A program made the position numbers and the translations under genes. The notes under the pieces were generated by a model. That model was not told the DNA's origin. It saw only the letters and a list, made by a program, of their open reading frames with translations, and did not search any database. From Deltaproteobacteria bacterium (GTDB lineage: Bacteria > JADJOY01), in NCBI GenBank assembly GCA_016713535.1, contig JADJOY010000029.1, forward strand, positions 1-64,000: DNA of 64,000 nucleotides. Direction: 5' to 3'. Shown piece after piece: positions 36,501 through 44,092 of the stretch. Within the stretch, counting starts at the first letter, position 1. Each line of letters begins with the position of its first letter.

Positions 36501-37324
36501 TTGCCGAAGCTGTCGTTGGCCGCCGCGTCGCTGGCGGTGAGCTTCGCCTGTTGAGACCAGGTCGTGCCGCTGCGCGTGAACACGTAAGCGGCACCCGAGT
36601 AGCTGCCGGCGCCGTTCTTGTACGCGGCGCCGAGGAGCGCCGTGTCGCCGCTGATCGAGACCGAGTAGCCGAGCAGGTCGTTGGAGGCACCGTCGCTCGC
36701 GAAGATCTTCGCTTGCTGGCTCCAGATGTAGCCGCTCGAGCGCACGAAGACGTACGCCGATCCCGAGCTCGTGCCCTTGGCGTCTTCCTTGGGCGCGCCG
36801 ACCACGATGTAGTCGCCGTCGAGGGCGACCGAGCCGCCGAACAGGTCGCCGCCGGCGCCGTCGCTGGCGCGGATCTTCGCCACCTGGATCCACGAGGCGC
36901 CGTTCCACTGGAACACGTACGCCGCGCCCGAGTCGCCGCCGAAGTCGTCGTCGTTGTAGGCGCCGACCACCAGCGTGTAGCCCTGGATCGCCACCGACAC
37001 GCCGAACCGGTCCCCCGCGGCGCCGTCGCTCGCGGTGAGCTTCTGGGTGAGGGTCCAGGTCGCGCCGGTCTTGGTGTAGAGGTACGCCGAGCCCGAATCG
37101 GTACCCTTGTCGTCGTCGCGCACCGCACCGACCAGGAGCAGGTCGCCGCTCAGCGCCACCGAGGCGCCGAAGCGGTCGTCACCGGCGCCGTCGCTCGCGG
37201 TGACGATCGACTGTGGGTTCACCACCGCATGCGCGGTGCGCGCAGTCGCCGTCCCTGCGATCAGGGTGACGAGTGTCCATGCAAATGCACGGGTCAGGCA
37301 CGAGCGTCGACACTCCGTCGTCAT
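33524..37324 (-). CDS. Large exported protein: seven FG-GAP-like blades plus ten Cys-bearing beta repeats
   Basis: An intact 1,266-residue exported protein. After a signal peptide (LVTLIAGTATARTAHA) come seven ~55-residue blades. Each blade opens with a variant of ASDGAGDDRFGASVA and ends with GSAYVF, forming a seven-bladed integrin-like propeller. Residues about 410-1220 hold ten ~80-residue repeats of the type SSPAGIDCGATC ... FAGWSGACTGTGTC ... VTATF, with paired cysteines, matching the divergent InlB B-repeat class. The C-terminus (GCGAVG, hydrophobic GALIGLSALVPWL, then RRKARPRARSASV) resembles a C-terminal sorting signal of the MYXO-CTERM/JDVT-CTERM kind. It is probably a cell-surface adhesin or structural protein. 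A terminator follows. Confidence 0.82.
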   Translation of the reverse strand: MTTECRRSCLTRAFAWTLVTLIAGTATARTAHAVVNPQSIVTASDGAGDDRFGASVALSGDLLLVGAVRDDDKGTDSGSAYLYTKTGATWTLTQKLTASDGAAGDRFGVSVAIQGYTLVVGAYNDDDFGGDSGAAYVFQWNGASWIQVAKIRASDGAGGDLFGGSVALDGDYIVVGAPKEDAKGTSSGSAYVFVRSSGYIWSQQAKIFASDGASNDLLGYSVSISGDTALLGAAYKNGAGSYSGAAYVFTRSGTTWSQQAKLTASDAAANDSFGNSVSVYGNTAVIGAFGDDTGVSNGGSAYVFTRSGSSWSQQAKLTASDGAASDNYGTWVSIDGNILAVGSPQADAVGSDAGAAYLYEGSGASWPLLDKVVASNPTASAAFGAALAVDAGRIAFGALLADTPTVDAGSAYVYDNNLTLTVAKNGTGAGTVASSPAGISCGATCSAGFTPGAVVTLTATPSAGSSFTGWSGAGCSGSGTCQVTMSAAQAVTATFTFVTPSISVTKAGNGAGTVTSSPAGVDCGATCSSTFTLNELVTLTASPSVGSAFTGWSGAGCSGTGTCQITANSAASVTANFTLQSFTLSVAPTGTGTGSITSSPFGISCGTLCSSSFPGGEVVTLTAATAPGSSFDGWSGGGCSGTGTCQVTMDAAKSVTASFTLQGAQLTVNKVGTGSGTVTSSPTGIDCGPTCVAVWDYGTNVAITAVAAPGSTFTSWAGPCTGTGTCNLPMTTNRTLSAIFTLQTFPVTVTKDGNGSGTVSSSPAGISCGATCSGTYNYGTVVALAATPTAGSTFVGWSGEGCSGTSFCAVTVDAAKNVHATFALQTFALSVTKAGAGSGTVTSAPAGIDCGATCAASYDYGTTVTLTPAPAPGSSFAGWSGACTGSGSCQVSMTAAKSVTATFALQSYTLSVSKIGTGSGGVTSSPLGISCGATCAADFTHGTVVTLAAIASGGSTFTGWGGACAGTGTCQVTVTEAQAVTASFTLQTYALNVALAGTGTGGVTSSPAGIDCGATCVATYGFGTNVTLTATPTNGSIFAGWSGACTGTGGCTVPMTAARNVTATFTLPTYSLSVALGGTGAGTVTSDPAGIDCGATCVASFGSGALVTLTAAPAPSSSFAGWSGACDGTDPCVVTMDAAKTVTATFDGVSYPLTVTKTGNGTVVSNPTGINCGTACIANFAPNTVVTLTATPAAGSTFSGWSGGVCTGTAPCQVTMSAARGVTATFAAGCGAVGAPSASSGALIGLSALVPWLRRKARPRARSASV
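33650..36075 (-). repeat. Ten tandem ~240-base repeats inside the large exported gene
   Basis: Ten consecutive units of about 240 bases encode the Cys-bearing beta repeats. Each carries the CGATC and GWSG landmarks at the same spacing. The units are diverged at the DNA level, so the array is old, yet similar enough to permit recombination and to trouble assembly. The first unit (nearest the N-terminus) begins near 36075; the last ends near 33650. Confidence 0.75.
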
Positions 37325-37615
37325 GCGGCGGGCTCCTTCCGGGGAAGTCGAGCGAGGTTCCCCGTGCGAATCCAGATTTGAACGGCGTTCGATCGTACCA
37401 TTGCCGCGCGCCGGCGATTCAAGGGGGGGGTGACGTCCGACGCGCGTGGATCGCTCGAGACCCAGCGGGTGAGGTGAGGCGCACCCTGCGTGGATGCGCT
37501 CCGAGCTCCCCCCGAAACGAGGCCGGCGTGCGACCGAGGGCCCACGACGAGCGCGGTCTCTCGGCACCGTGCCCGGTGGCCGGTCGGTGCGCGTCGCGGG
37601 CGGCGCGCGCCTCGC

Positions 37616-39040
37616 TCAGTAGTCGAGACCGGCGCCGATGTAGAGCGCGACCTCGTGGACCGAGAGGTCGATGTTGGTGCTGGCCGTGTCGAGGTCGATG
37701 TTGCCGTCGTCGGCGACGGTGATGTCGAGCGCCGAGGCCTGGCCTGTGCCGTACGCGTAGCGCAGCGCCACCACGGTTCGCATCGTGATCGCGTCCGGTC
37801 GGGGGTCGTCGCGCAGCGAGAAATACGTGGCGCGCTCGAGGCCTGCGGTGAGGCCGTAGTAGTCGACGCTGCGATCGCCGATCTGGTTGCGGTCCGAGCC
37901 CGCCCCGATGTCGGTGTAGACGCCGCCGCCGAGCGTCCACGTATCCGAGTAGCGGTACGCGAAGCCGACCCGCCCGTTGACGACGGTGTCGCGGTCGATC
38001 CCGAAGTCCGCCTGGCTGAGCGCCGTGTCGATGTCGATCTGCGCCGCGGCCCACCCCCACGACGTTCGGTCCTGCACGCCGACGCTGATCCGTCCTGGCG
38101 CCACGAGGTCGAACGCGAAGTCCGAGAACTCGTTGACGGTGGTGCCGAACTCGCCCGCCGCTTCGCCCGCGTCGCTGGTGACGAGCACCGCCGAGCGTCC
38201 CTTCCGGTAGAGGCTCATGTCGGGGCTGCGAATCGCGACCCCGAGCGTCCAGCCGGGCGAGAAGTCCCACTGCACGCCACCGCCGAGCTCGAAGCCGTAG
38301 CTGTCTCCGCTGGTCTCGATGGTGGCCGAACCGAACGCAAGCTCGGGAAGGCCCGGTGGAAGTGGGGGCAGGGCGACGGCGATCACGAGCCGCTCCTCGA
38401 GCGACGTGTAGGTGCCGTAGAGCCCGAACCCGACCCGGAGCGTGGGCTCGATCTCCCACCCGACGGCGGCGGTGACCTGATAGTCGACCTCGTCGATGAG
38501 CAGGTCGACGCGCTGCTGGTAGAGGTTGGCGGCGTCGCGCCCCGGGTCGCCGAGGTCGCTGGTCACCAGCGACGACGACGAGAGGTAGTCCTGGTGCGGC
38601 GTGAAGAAGCCGATCGCGCCGGTGACGCCATCGCAGAACCGGTAGGTCGCGATCAGCGTGGACGGGATCACGAGGAGCTCGTTCGAGTCGAGGTCGCTCG
38701 CGAAGCTGTCGTCGGGCAACTGACTGTGGATGATGTTGTCGAGCGTCTGCGCGCGGAGCGCGAACACCGTCGCCGACACGTCGACGCGGTCGCGCGCCAG
38801 GGTGGCGAGACCGGCGGGGTCGTGCCACGCCGCGTCGCCGGTGCCGTCGCGCGCCACCACCGCGCCGGCCGCGAGCGCCGCGTCGTTTCCGATGAACGAG
38901 CCGTCCGAGTTCCCGGCGAAGGCTCGGGGCGCCAACGCGGCGGCGAGGGCGAACGCAAGCGCCGCGAGGCGTGCGGCACGCGGCGTGCCGATGGCTGGGG
39001 CGGGGTGACGCGCTTCGAGGTCGGGCATGGCGGCGCTCAC
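37616..39040 (-). CDS. FadL/OmpP1-family outer-membrane transport protein
   Basis: An intact ~474-residue protein with a signal peptide (LAALAFALAAALAPRAFA). The N-terminal hatch region reads GTGDAAWHDPAGLATL, matching the conserved Asn/Asp-Pro-Ala-Gly-Leu of the FadL/OmpP1 (PF03349) family. The remainder is a beta barrel of alternating aromatic strands ending VALYIGAGLDY with a C-terminal aromatic. Such proteins carry long-chain fatty acids or other hydrophobic molecules across the outer membrane. The GTG at 39040 overlaps the stop of the DUF4336 gene by 4 bases; an internal ATG at 39028 is an alternative. The 291 bases downstream to 37325 hold no gene I can see. Confidence 0.8.
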   Translation of the reverse strand: MSAAMPDLEARHPAPAIGTPRAARLAALAFALAAALAPRAFAGNSDGSFIGNDAALAAGAVVARDGTGDAAWHDPAGLATLARDRVDVSATVFALRAQTLDNIIHSQLPDDSFASDLDSNELLVIPSTLIATYRFCDGVTGAIGFFTPHQDYLSSSSLVTSDLGDPGRDAANLYQQRVDLLIDEVDYQVTAAVGWEIEPTLRVGFGLYGTYTSLEERLVIAVALPPLPPGLPELAFGSATIETSGDSYGFELGGGVQWDFSPGWTLGVAIRSPDMSLYRKGRSAVLVTSDAGEAAGEFGTTVNEFSDFAFDLVAPGRISVGVQDRTSWGWAAAQIDIDTALSQADFGIDRDTVVNGRVGFAYRYSDTWTLGGGVYTDIGAGSDRNQIGDRSVDYYGLTAGLERATYFSLRDDPRPDAITMRTVVALRYAYGTGQASALDITVADDGNIDLDTASTNIDLSVHEVALYIGAGLDY

Positions 39041-39711
39041 AGGAATGTGAAGGTGTGCCGGATGGCGTCACGGCCGCCGCGCTCGATCACGTCTCCGTGG
39101 GCGAGGACGACGCGGTCGAAGTCACGGGTGAGGAGCTCGTCGATGCTGGCGCGCGCCGCCGCGTGGTCCTTGTACGCCCAGCGCAGCAGCTTCGACCAGC
39201 CCACCTCCTTGTAGACCCCGCCGAGCACCAGGAACAGGCGGGTGAAGAGGTGGTCGCAGTGGGTGAAGTTCTCGGTGACGTCCGACGTGATCAGGCTACG
39301 GCTCGGCTCGTGGAGGAACACGGTCTCGCAGATGATCGAGCCGCGGATCGTGTGGCCGTCGAGCACGCCCTCCCAGGCGCCGATCTTGCCGTCCACGAGG
39401 TCGGCGTCGATCCGGAGGTCCTTGCGTTTGGTCCGCAGCGCGGCGGGGGCGTGGGTCGTGGCGGACGGCCAGCGCGCTTGCGCAGCCTTGGCGTAGACGT
39501 GGTGGAACACGTTCGGGCACACGAGGTGCGCGACCCGCCCCAGCGCATCGATCCGCGCGCCGAGCTCGTCGTCGATCGGCACGGGAGAGTGCAGCCAGAG
39601 CTTGCCGCTCGGCAGCCGCACGACCGTCATCCGCGCGCCGATCCTCATCCCGAAGTACGGGTGCGGCGCGGCGACGCACCACAGATCCTCCGCCAACCGT
39701 TCGAGCGCCAC
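39037..39711 (-). CDS. DUF4336-family protein (metallo-beta-lactamase-like)
   Basis: An intact 224-residue protein starting at GTG 39711 with a strong AGGAGG about 6 bases upstream. The sequence matches DUF4336: LWCVAAPHPYFGMRIGARMT, LVCPNVFHHVYAKAA and a final RVVLAHGDVIERGG. These are cytosolic proteins with a metallo-hydrolase-like fold but reduced metal-ligand sets; no activity is established to my knowledge. It is co-translated with the FadL porin and diverges from the EF-hand P450 operon across a 266-base intergenic region. Confidence 0.75.
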   Translation of the reverse strand: MALERLAEDLWCVAAPHPYFGMRIGARMTVVRLPSGKLWLHSPVPIDDELGARIDALGRVAHLVCPNVFHHVYAKAAQARWPSATTHAPAALRTKRKDLRIDADLVDGKIGAWEGVLDGHTIRGSIICETVFLHEPSRSLITSDVTENFTHCDHLFTRLFLVLGGVYKEVGWSKLLRWAYKDHAAARASIDELLTRDFDRVVLAHGDVIERGGRDAIRHTFTFL

Positions 39712-39977
39712 GCCTCCTCCTTCAGGATCACCAAGAAAACGCTGCCGCGATGTTGCGCGAACCGTCGCGAGCTTGCTAAAGGAATGGGGTCGTTCACAAG
39801 GTCTACTCGGTTCTCGCGATCCGATCTACCACGTCTCGCTAGCCGGATCTCGCGAGCGCCGCAGTCCACAACCTCACGGTTTCGCGCCGTTCCACGCGAC
39901 CGGGGCCAGCCCCTCACCGGGCTGTCCGGGGAGCGGCGTGCCACGAGCTTCCGGTCGCAGGGGGGAAGGTTCACGCG

Positions 39978-41777
39978 ATGGCCTCGTCGCTTCGGGACTA
40001 CTTCAACAAGCTGGACACCTCGGGGGACGGGAGGGTCTCGGAGGACGAGATCCGCGCCGCGCTGATCGCCGGAGACCTCGACGTCTCCGACGAGTTCGTC
40101 GCCGAGCTGATCAGGGAGTGCGATCAGGACGGTGACGGCCAGATCGACTTCCAGGAGTTCGTCGACGCCTACGCGCGCCAGACCACCCTCGCGGGGCTCG
40201 ACCTGGCGCAGGCCAAGGCGAATGCGGACTTCGGCCCGCGGCTGCACGCGGCCATGGCCCGCACCCGCGCCGTCGCGATCAAGTTCGGCGGGCCGGCGCT
40301 CGCGGTGCTGGCGGTGGTCGCGCTGCTGCGCCCGAGCGCCACGGCGCACTTCTTCGCGAGCATCCCCACCGCCGTGTGGGTGTTCCTGGCAGGGGTCGTG
40401 GCGGCGCTCGCCGCGGCGATCCTGCTCGTTCCCGGCCTCAAGATGGCGGCGGTGCTGCTGGTGCGCGGGCTGGACGGCTTCCACGCCGCGCACAAGATCG
40501 CGCTCGGGCTCGACGCGCCGTTCACCGACCTCGGCACCGGCCGCCTCGGCAAACCGGCGATGTACGTGCAGGACGAGCAGCTCGTGGCCCAGGTGCTGCG
40601 CGCGCCGCAGAAGTACGCGCGGCTGCCGATGGCCAACTACCCGCCGTTCGAGGCCCTCTCGGAGCTCGGCGCGGGCAGCGGCGAGGAGTGGCTCAAGTAC
40701 CGGATCGCGTTCAAGGACTACTTCGCGTCCGGCTACAAGGACGACCTGCCCGAGCTGCGCGCGATCGTCGAGGAGCGGATGCCGGCCTGGATCGCCGCGG
40801 GGGAGGTGAACCTGCTCGGCGAGCTCTACCGGATCCTGGTGGAGATCCGCGGCCGCCTCTTCTACCAGTCGAGCTTCGATTGCTACGACCCGAACGCGAA
40901 GCCCAACTTCGCCGACGAGGTCGACGAGGTGCTGAGCCCGCCGGTGCTGCTGTTCGGCGCCAACGACGGCAGCGTGGACCTCTTCCACGCGCGCATCCTC
41001 AAGGCGATCCGCGCCAGCACCAAGCCGGGCTCGGTCGGCCACATCTGCCGCACCATGATCGAGTCCGGTGAGTGGACCGAGGAGGAGGCGATCCAGAACG
41101 GCTCGCTCTTCATGCTCGCGCACGCGCCCACCATGGTGCTGTTCTGGGCCATGTACCGGATCGCTCGCGACGGCACCGGCAACGCGCTGCGCGCGAGCCG
41201 CAAGAAGATCCTCCAGGCGCTCAAGGAGGAGATGCGGCTCCACCCGGGCGTTCCGACGATGCTCCCGCGGCTCTCGAAGGAGGAGAACGTGATCGGCCCG
41301 ATGCGGGTCGCGAAGGGCACCACCCTCCTCGTCTCGCCCTACCTGATCCACAACAGCCGGCGGCACTGGGCGAACCCGGAGAAGTTCGACCCCGAGTGCT
41401 GGGAGATCGGCGAGAACGACGATCCGCGCGTGCTGGTCGACGGCCGCACCGATCCCGAGGACAAGAACCGCCGGCCGTCCGCCTGCCCGTTCCACAAGTT
41501 GTTGCCGGACGCCGACGCGAAGCGCGGCGGGCGCGTGCGCTTCCTGCCGTTCGGCGGCGGGCAGCACCAGTGCCAGGGCCGCTGGTTCGCGGCCGACGAG
41601 ATGTTCGCGGTCGTCCAGTCGATCCTGAAGCACGTCGATCTGGAGGTCGCGCCCGGGCAGCAGGACCTGCTCTCCCGGTCGGTGTGGGACCGGGTGACGC
41701 TGCACGTGTACTCGCGACCCATGAAGGACATCCGCGTGCGCGTGCGACCGCTGGCGAAGGCGGAGAGCGCGGCGTGA
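39978..41777 (+). CDS. EF-hand / transmembrane / cytochrome P450 fusion protein
   Basis: An intact 599-residue protein. Two canonical EF-hand loops lie at residues 13-24 (DTSGDGRVSEDE) and 49-60 (DQDGDGQIDFQE). Two hydrophobic helices follow (about 104-117 and 131-151), then a P450 domain (about 175-590). It has the ExxR pair E417-R420 and the heme loop FGGGQHQCQG with axial Cys532. The I-helix reads L-A-H-A-P-T (Thr385) and lacks the usual acid before Thr. Together with CPFHKLL and GRWFA segments it resembles CYP7/CYP8-type enzymes, some of which are isomerases rather than monooxygenases. A GGGGGAAGG box precedes the ATG. The stop overlaps the methyltransferase start. Substrate unknown, likely lipid from context. 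Confidence 0.88.
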   Translation: MASSLRDYFNKLDTSGDGRVSEDEIRAALIAGDLDVSDEFVAELIRECDQDGDGQIDFQEFVDAYARQTTLAGLDLAQAKANADFGPRLHAAMARTRAVAIKFGGPALAVLAVVALLRPSATAHFFASIPTAVWVFLAGVVAALAAAILLVPGLKMAAVLLVRGLDGFHAAHKIALGLDAPFTDLGTGRLGKPAMYVQDEQLVAQVLRAPQKYARLPMANYPPFEALSELGAGSGEEWLKYRIAFKDYFASGYKDDLPELRAIVEERMPAWIAAGEVNLLGELYRILVEIRGRLFYQSSFDCYDPNAKPNFADEVDEVLSPPVLLFGANDGSVDLFHARILKAIRASTKPGSVGHICRTMIESGEWTEEEAIQNGSLFMLAHAPTMVLFWAMYRIARDGTGNALRASRKKILQALKEEMRLHPGVPTMLPRLSKEENVIGPMRVAKGTTLLVSPYLIHNSRRHWANPEKFDPECWEIGENDDPRVLVDGRTDPEDKNRRPSACPFHKLLPDADAKRGGRVRFLPFGGGQHQCQGRWFAADEMFAVVQSILKHVDLEVAPGQQDLLSRSVWDRVTLHVYSRPMKDIRVRVRPLAKAESAA

Positions 41778-42979
41778 GCGACGGCATGACGACGGAGGCG
41801 CTCGGAGCGGTCCGCGAGACGGCGCCGGCACCGCTCCACGGGATGCTGGCCCGTTGGTGGGGCTGGCTCAACCGGGAGCTCGTCTTCGACCGCAACTCGA
41901 TCATCCACATCGGGATCCTGGGCATCACCGCGCTCGCGGTGGCGCGCCTCGGCTGGAGCGCGCTGCTCCTCTATCCGGTGGTGATGATCGCGATCGAGGT
42001 CTTGCACTACGCGTTCAAGATCTCGGTCTTCGACACCGAGACCGTGATCCAGCACGGCTACAACCTGAGCCGCCTGCTGAGCGACAACCTGCACTCGGGC
42101 GGCCTCGACTACGGCTTCAACTTCTACGACGGCGACTTCACCAAGAGCCGGCAGCAGGCGCAGGAGGACAAGTTCCGCTACGCCTTCGCGCAGCTCGGGC
42201 TCGTGCCCGGGATGTCGATGATCGACGTCGGCTGCGGCTGCGGCGACTGGCTCGACTGGGTGCGGCGCCAGGGCGTGCGGGTGGCCGGCATCAACATCAC
42301 CGCCGGCCAGGCCCACGAGTGCCAGGAGCGAGGGCTCGAGGTCCACTGCACCAACTGGAAGGACGTCGAGTCGAACCCGGAGCTCGCGCGGCGGCTCTTC
42401 GGGCGCTTCGACGCGGTCACCTTCTGGGACACCGTCGAGCACTACGTGCCGTCGCGCTACCTGAACGTGACGAGCGAGCGCGACCGCATCTACGGCGCGA
42501 TGTTCGCGTTCGCCCGCAAGCTCATGCGGAACCCGGGCGAGGGCCGCATCTGGATCTCGTGCCTGCACCGCAAGGATCCGGGGAAGGAAACGATCCCCGA
42601 GTTCCTGCGGCGCCGGATGTACTGCTACCTGCTCGACAAGTACCACTCCGGGCTCTACCCGCAGGCGGCGCGTGACGAGCTCGTGCTCAACGCGGGATCG
42701 GCCGGCTTCCGGCTGCGGCACCGGCGCGACACCACCCTCGATTACTTCATGACGAGCCGGCTCGAGGCCGCGCACTTCGGACGCCACGAGTTCGGGATCA
42801 CGCCGCGCAAGGCGCTGGTGATGCTGTGGGAGATGATCGTCGACCCCTCGTGGTTCCAGGCGTTCTTGTGGTTCAGGCTCGAGATCTGGATGTGGCAGTT
42901 CCAGTCGGACGACGTTTCGAAGTCCGACGTCGTGAACTGGTGGCTGGTGTTCGACGGGGCCGAGCCGGCGGTGGCCTGA
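41774..42979 (+). CDS. Membrane-anchored CFA/mycolic-acid-type SAM methyltransferase
   Basis: An intact 401-residue protein. Residues about 35-75 are hydrophobic (IGILGITALAVARLGW, LLYPVVMIAIEVL) and anchor it to the membrane. The rest is a class I SAM methyltransferase related to cyclopropane-fatty-acid synthases. It has YGFNFYDGDFTKSRQQAQEDK as the substrate-entry segment and MIDVGCGCGDWLDW as motif I, then VTFWDTVEHY. Related enzymes methylate double bonds of lipid acyl chains. The GTG at 41774 overlaps the P450 stop (GTGA); an ATG at 41786 is an alternative. Coupling with the P450 implies sequential action on one substrate or co-location in the membrane. Confidence 0.8.
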   Translation: MSDGMTTEALGAVRETAPAPLHGMLARWWGWLNRELVFDRNSIIHIGILGITALAVARLGWSALLLYPVVMIAIEVLHYAFKISVFDTETVIQHGYNLSRLLSDNLHSGGLDYGFNFYDGDFTKSRQQAQEDKFRYAFAQLGLVPGMSMIDVGCGCGDWLDWVRRQGVRVAGINITAGQAHECQERGLEVHCTNWKDVESNPELARRLFGRFDAVTFWDTVEHYVPSRYLNVTSERDRIYGAMFAFARKLMRNPGEGRIWISCLHRKDPGKETIPEFLRRRMYCYLLDKYHSGLYPQAARDELVLNAGSAGFRLRHRRDTTLDYFMTSRLEAAHFGRHEFGITPRKALVMLWEMIVDPSWFQAFLWFRLEIWMWQFQSDDVSKSDVVNWWLVFDGAEPAVA

Positions 42980-43048
42980 GTCGGCGCGTGCGGACCGGGC
43001 GGTTCCGGTCGCGCCGTACGACGCGCCTTCCGCGCGGGTGGAGAAGGT

Positions 43049-44083
43049 ATGCGCAAGCGAGTGTCGGTGATGCTGGCGGTGCTGTTGGCCGCGGTGATGG
43101 TGGTGCTGGTCGCGTATCACCGGGAGCTTCATCCCGAGCACGTCTTTCCGGGGTCCGGATCACGCGACGCCGGCTGGCTCGAGGCGCACGTGACGGTGCT
43201 CGCGGTCGAGCCGGAGAAGGAGGACATCCGGCTCCGGGTGGCGCTCACCCCGCGCGGCAAGCTCGAGGCGAGCGCCGGTGTCCCGAGGGAGACGATCCGC
43301 GTCCATGCCGATGCGGTGGGCTGGGAGGAGGTGGACCTCGAGCCGGGGCGACGCGTGGTGCCGCGCGACCTCACGCTCGACCTCATCGACGGCGAGCCCA
43401 CCGACTACCCGTTCGACCGCTACCGCGCAGAGCTCGATCTGCTCGCCGAGGTGGGTGAGGGGGCCGCAGCTCACCCGGTGGCCGTGGACGTGCGCTTCGA
43501 CGATTCCCATCACGGGTTCCGCTTTGACACCAAGCCGCGGACGGCGGACGACGCCGGCTACGGTGGGTTCGAGCTCAGCCTGCGCCGCTCGGGTCTCGTC
43601 CTCGGGATGGCGCTCTTCCTGATGGGAATCACCTGGGGCGTCACCTTCGTGGCGCTCAGGCTGCTGGCGATCGTGATCGAGGGCCGGATCCACGTGGACG
43701 TCGACGTGTTCGTCGCGTTCAGCGGGCTGGTGGTGGCGATGTACTTCTTCCGCTCGGTGCTGCCCGAGCTGCCGCCGATCTCGGGCACGCTCGCCGACTT
43801 CCTCGCGTTCCTGTGGGCCGAAGCCGCTTCGGCGCTGGGCGTGGTCGTGGTCGGCGTCCTGTGGCTGGTCCACGCGCGGCCCGGCCAGCCGTCGCCCAAG
43901 ACCACCGAGGAGGGGGACGCTCGAGCACCCGAGCATGGGCGCGCCTCGCACGCCCACGCGCCCGCGCTCCCGGCGTCGCGCTCGCGCGCCGCGCCCTCGC
44001 TCCGCGACCACCTGCGCGGGTGGCGGCCAGGGCGCCGCGACGGCGGCACGCGTGGCCACGCTCCCACCCGCTTCGATGCCTGA
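43049..44083 (+). CDS. DUF4436 membrane protein, first copy, with basic C-terminal tail
   Basis: A 344-residue protein with an N-terminal membrane anchor (MLAVLLAAVMVVLVAYH). A periplasmic beta domain of ~150 residues follows, with GWLEAHVTVLAVEPEKEDIR and DSHHGFRF. Then come three C-terminal membrane segments, including the conserved YFFRSVLPELPPISGTLADF. This matches DUF4436. Unlike its neighbour it carries a ~75-residue Arg/His/Ala-rich tail after the last helix. A GGAGAAGG box precedes the ATG; the gene lies 70 bases after the methyltransferase. Function unknown. Confidence 0.75.
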   Translation: MRKRVSVMLAVLLAAVMVVLVAYHRELHPEHVFPGSGSRDAGWLEAHVTVLAVEPEKEDIRLRVALTPRGKLEASAGVPRETIRVHADAVGWEEVDLEPGRRVVPRDLTLDLIDGEPTDYPFDRYRAELDLLAEVGEGAAAHPVAVDVRFDDSHHGFRFDTKPRTADDAGYGGFELSLRRSGLVLGMALFLMGITWGVTFVALRLLAIVIEGRIHVDVDVFVAFSGLVVAMYFFRSVLPELPPISGTLADFLAFLWAEAASALGVVVVGVLWLVHARPGQPSPKTTEEGDARAPEHGRASHAHAPALPASRSRAAPSLRDHLRGWRPGRRDGGTRGHAPTRFDA

Positions 44084-44092
44084 GCCCCTCCG

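Noticed and set aside
34502-37381. 959-codon plus-strand frame
   Set aside because: Antisense to the ten-repeat protein; its Ala/Gly/Arg periodicity mirrors the repeat unit, with no recognisable fold.
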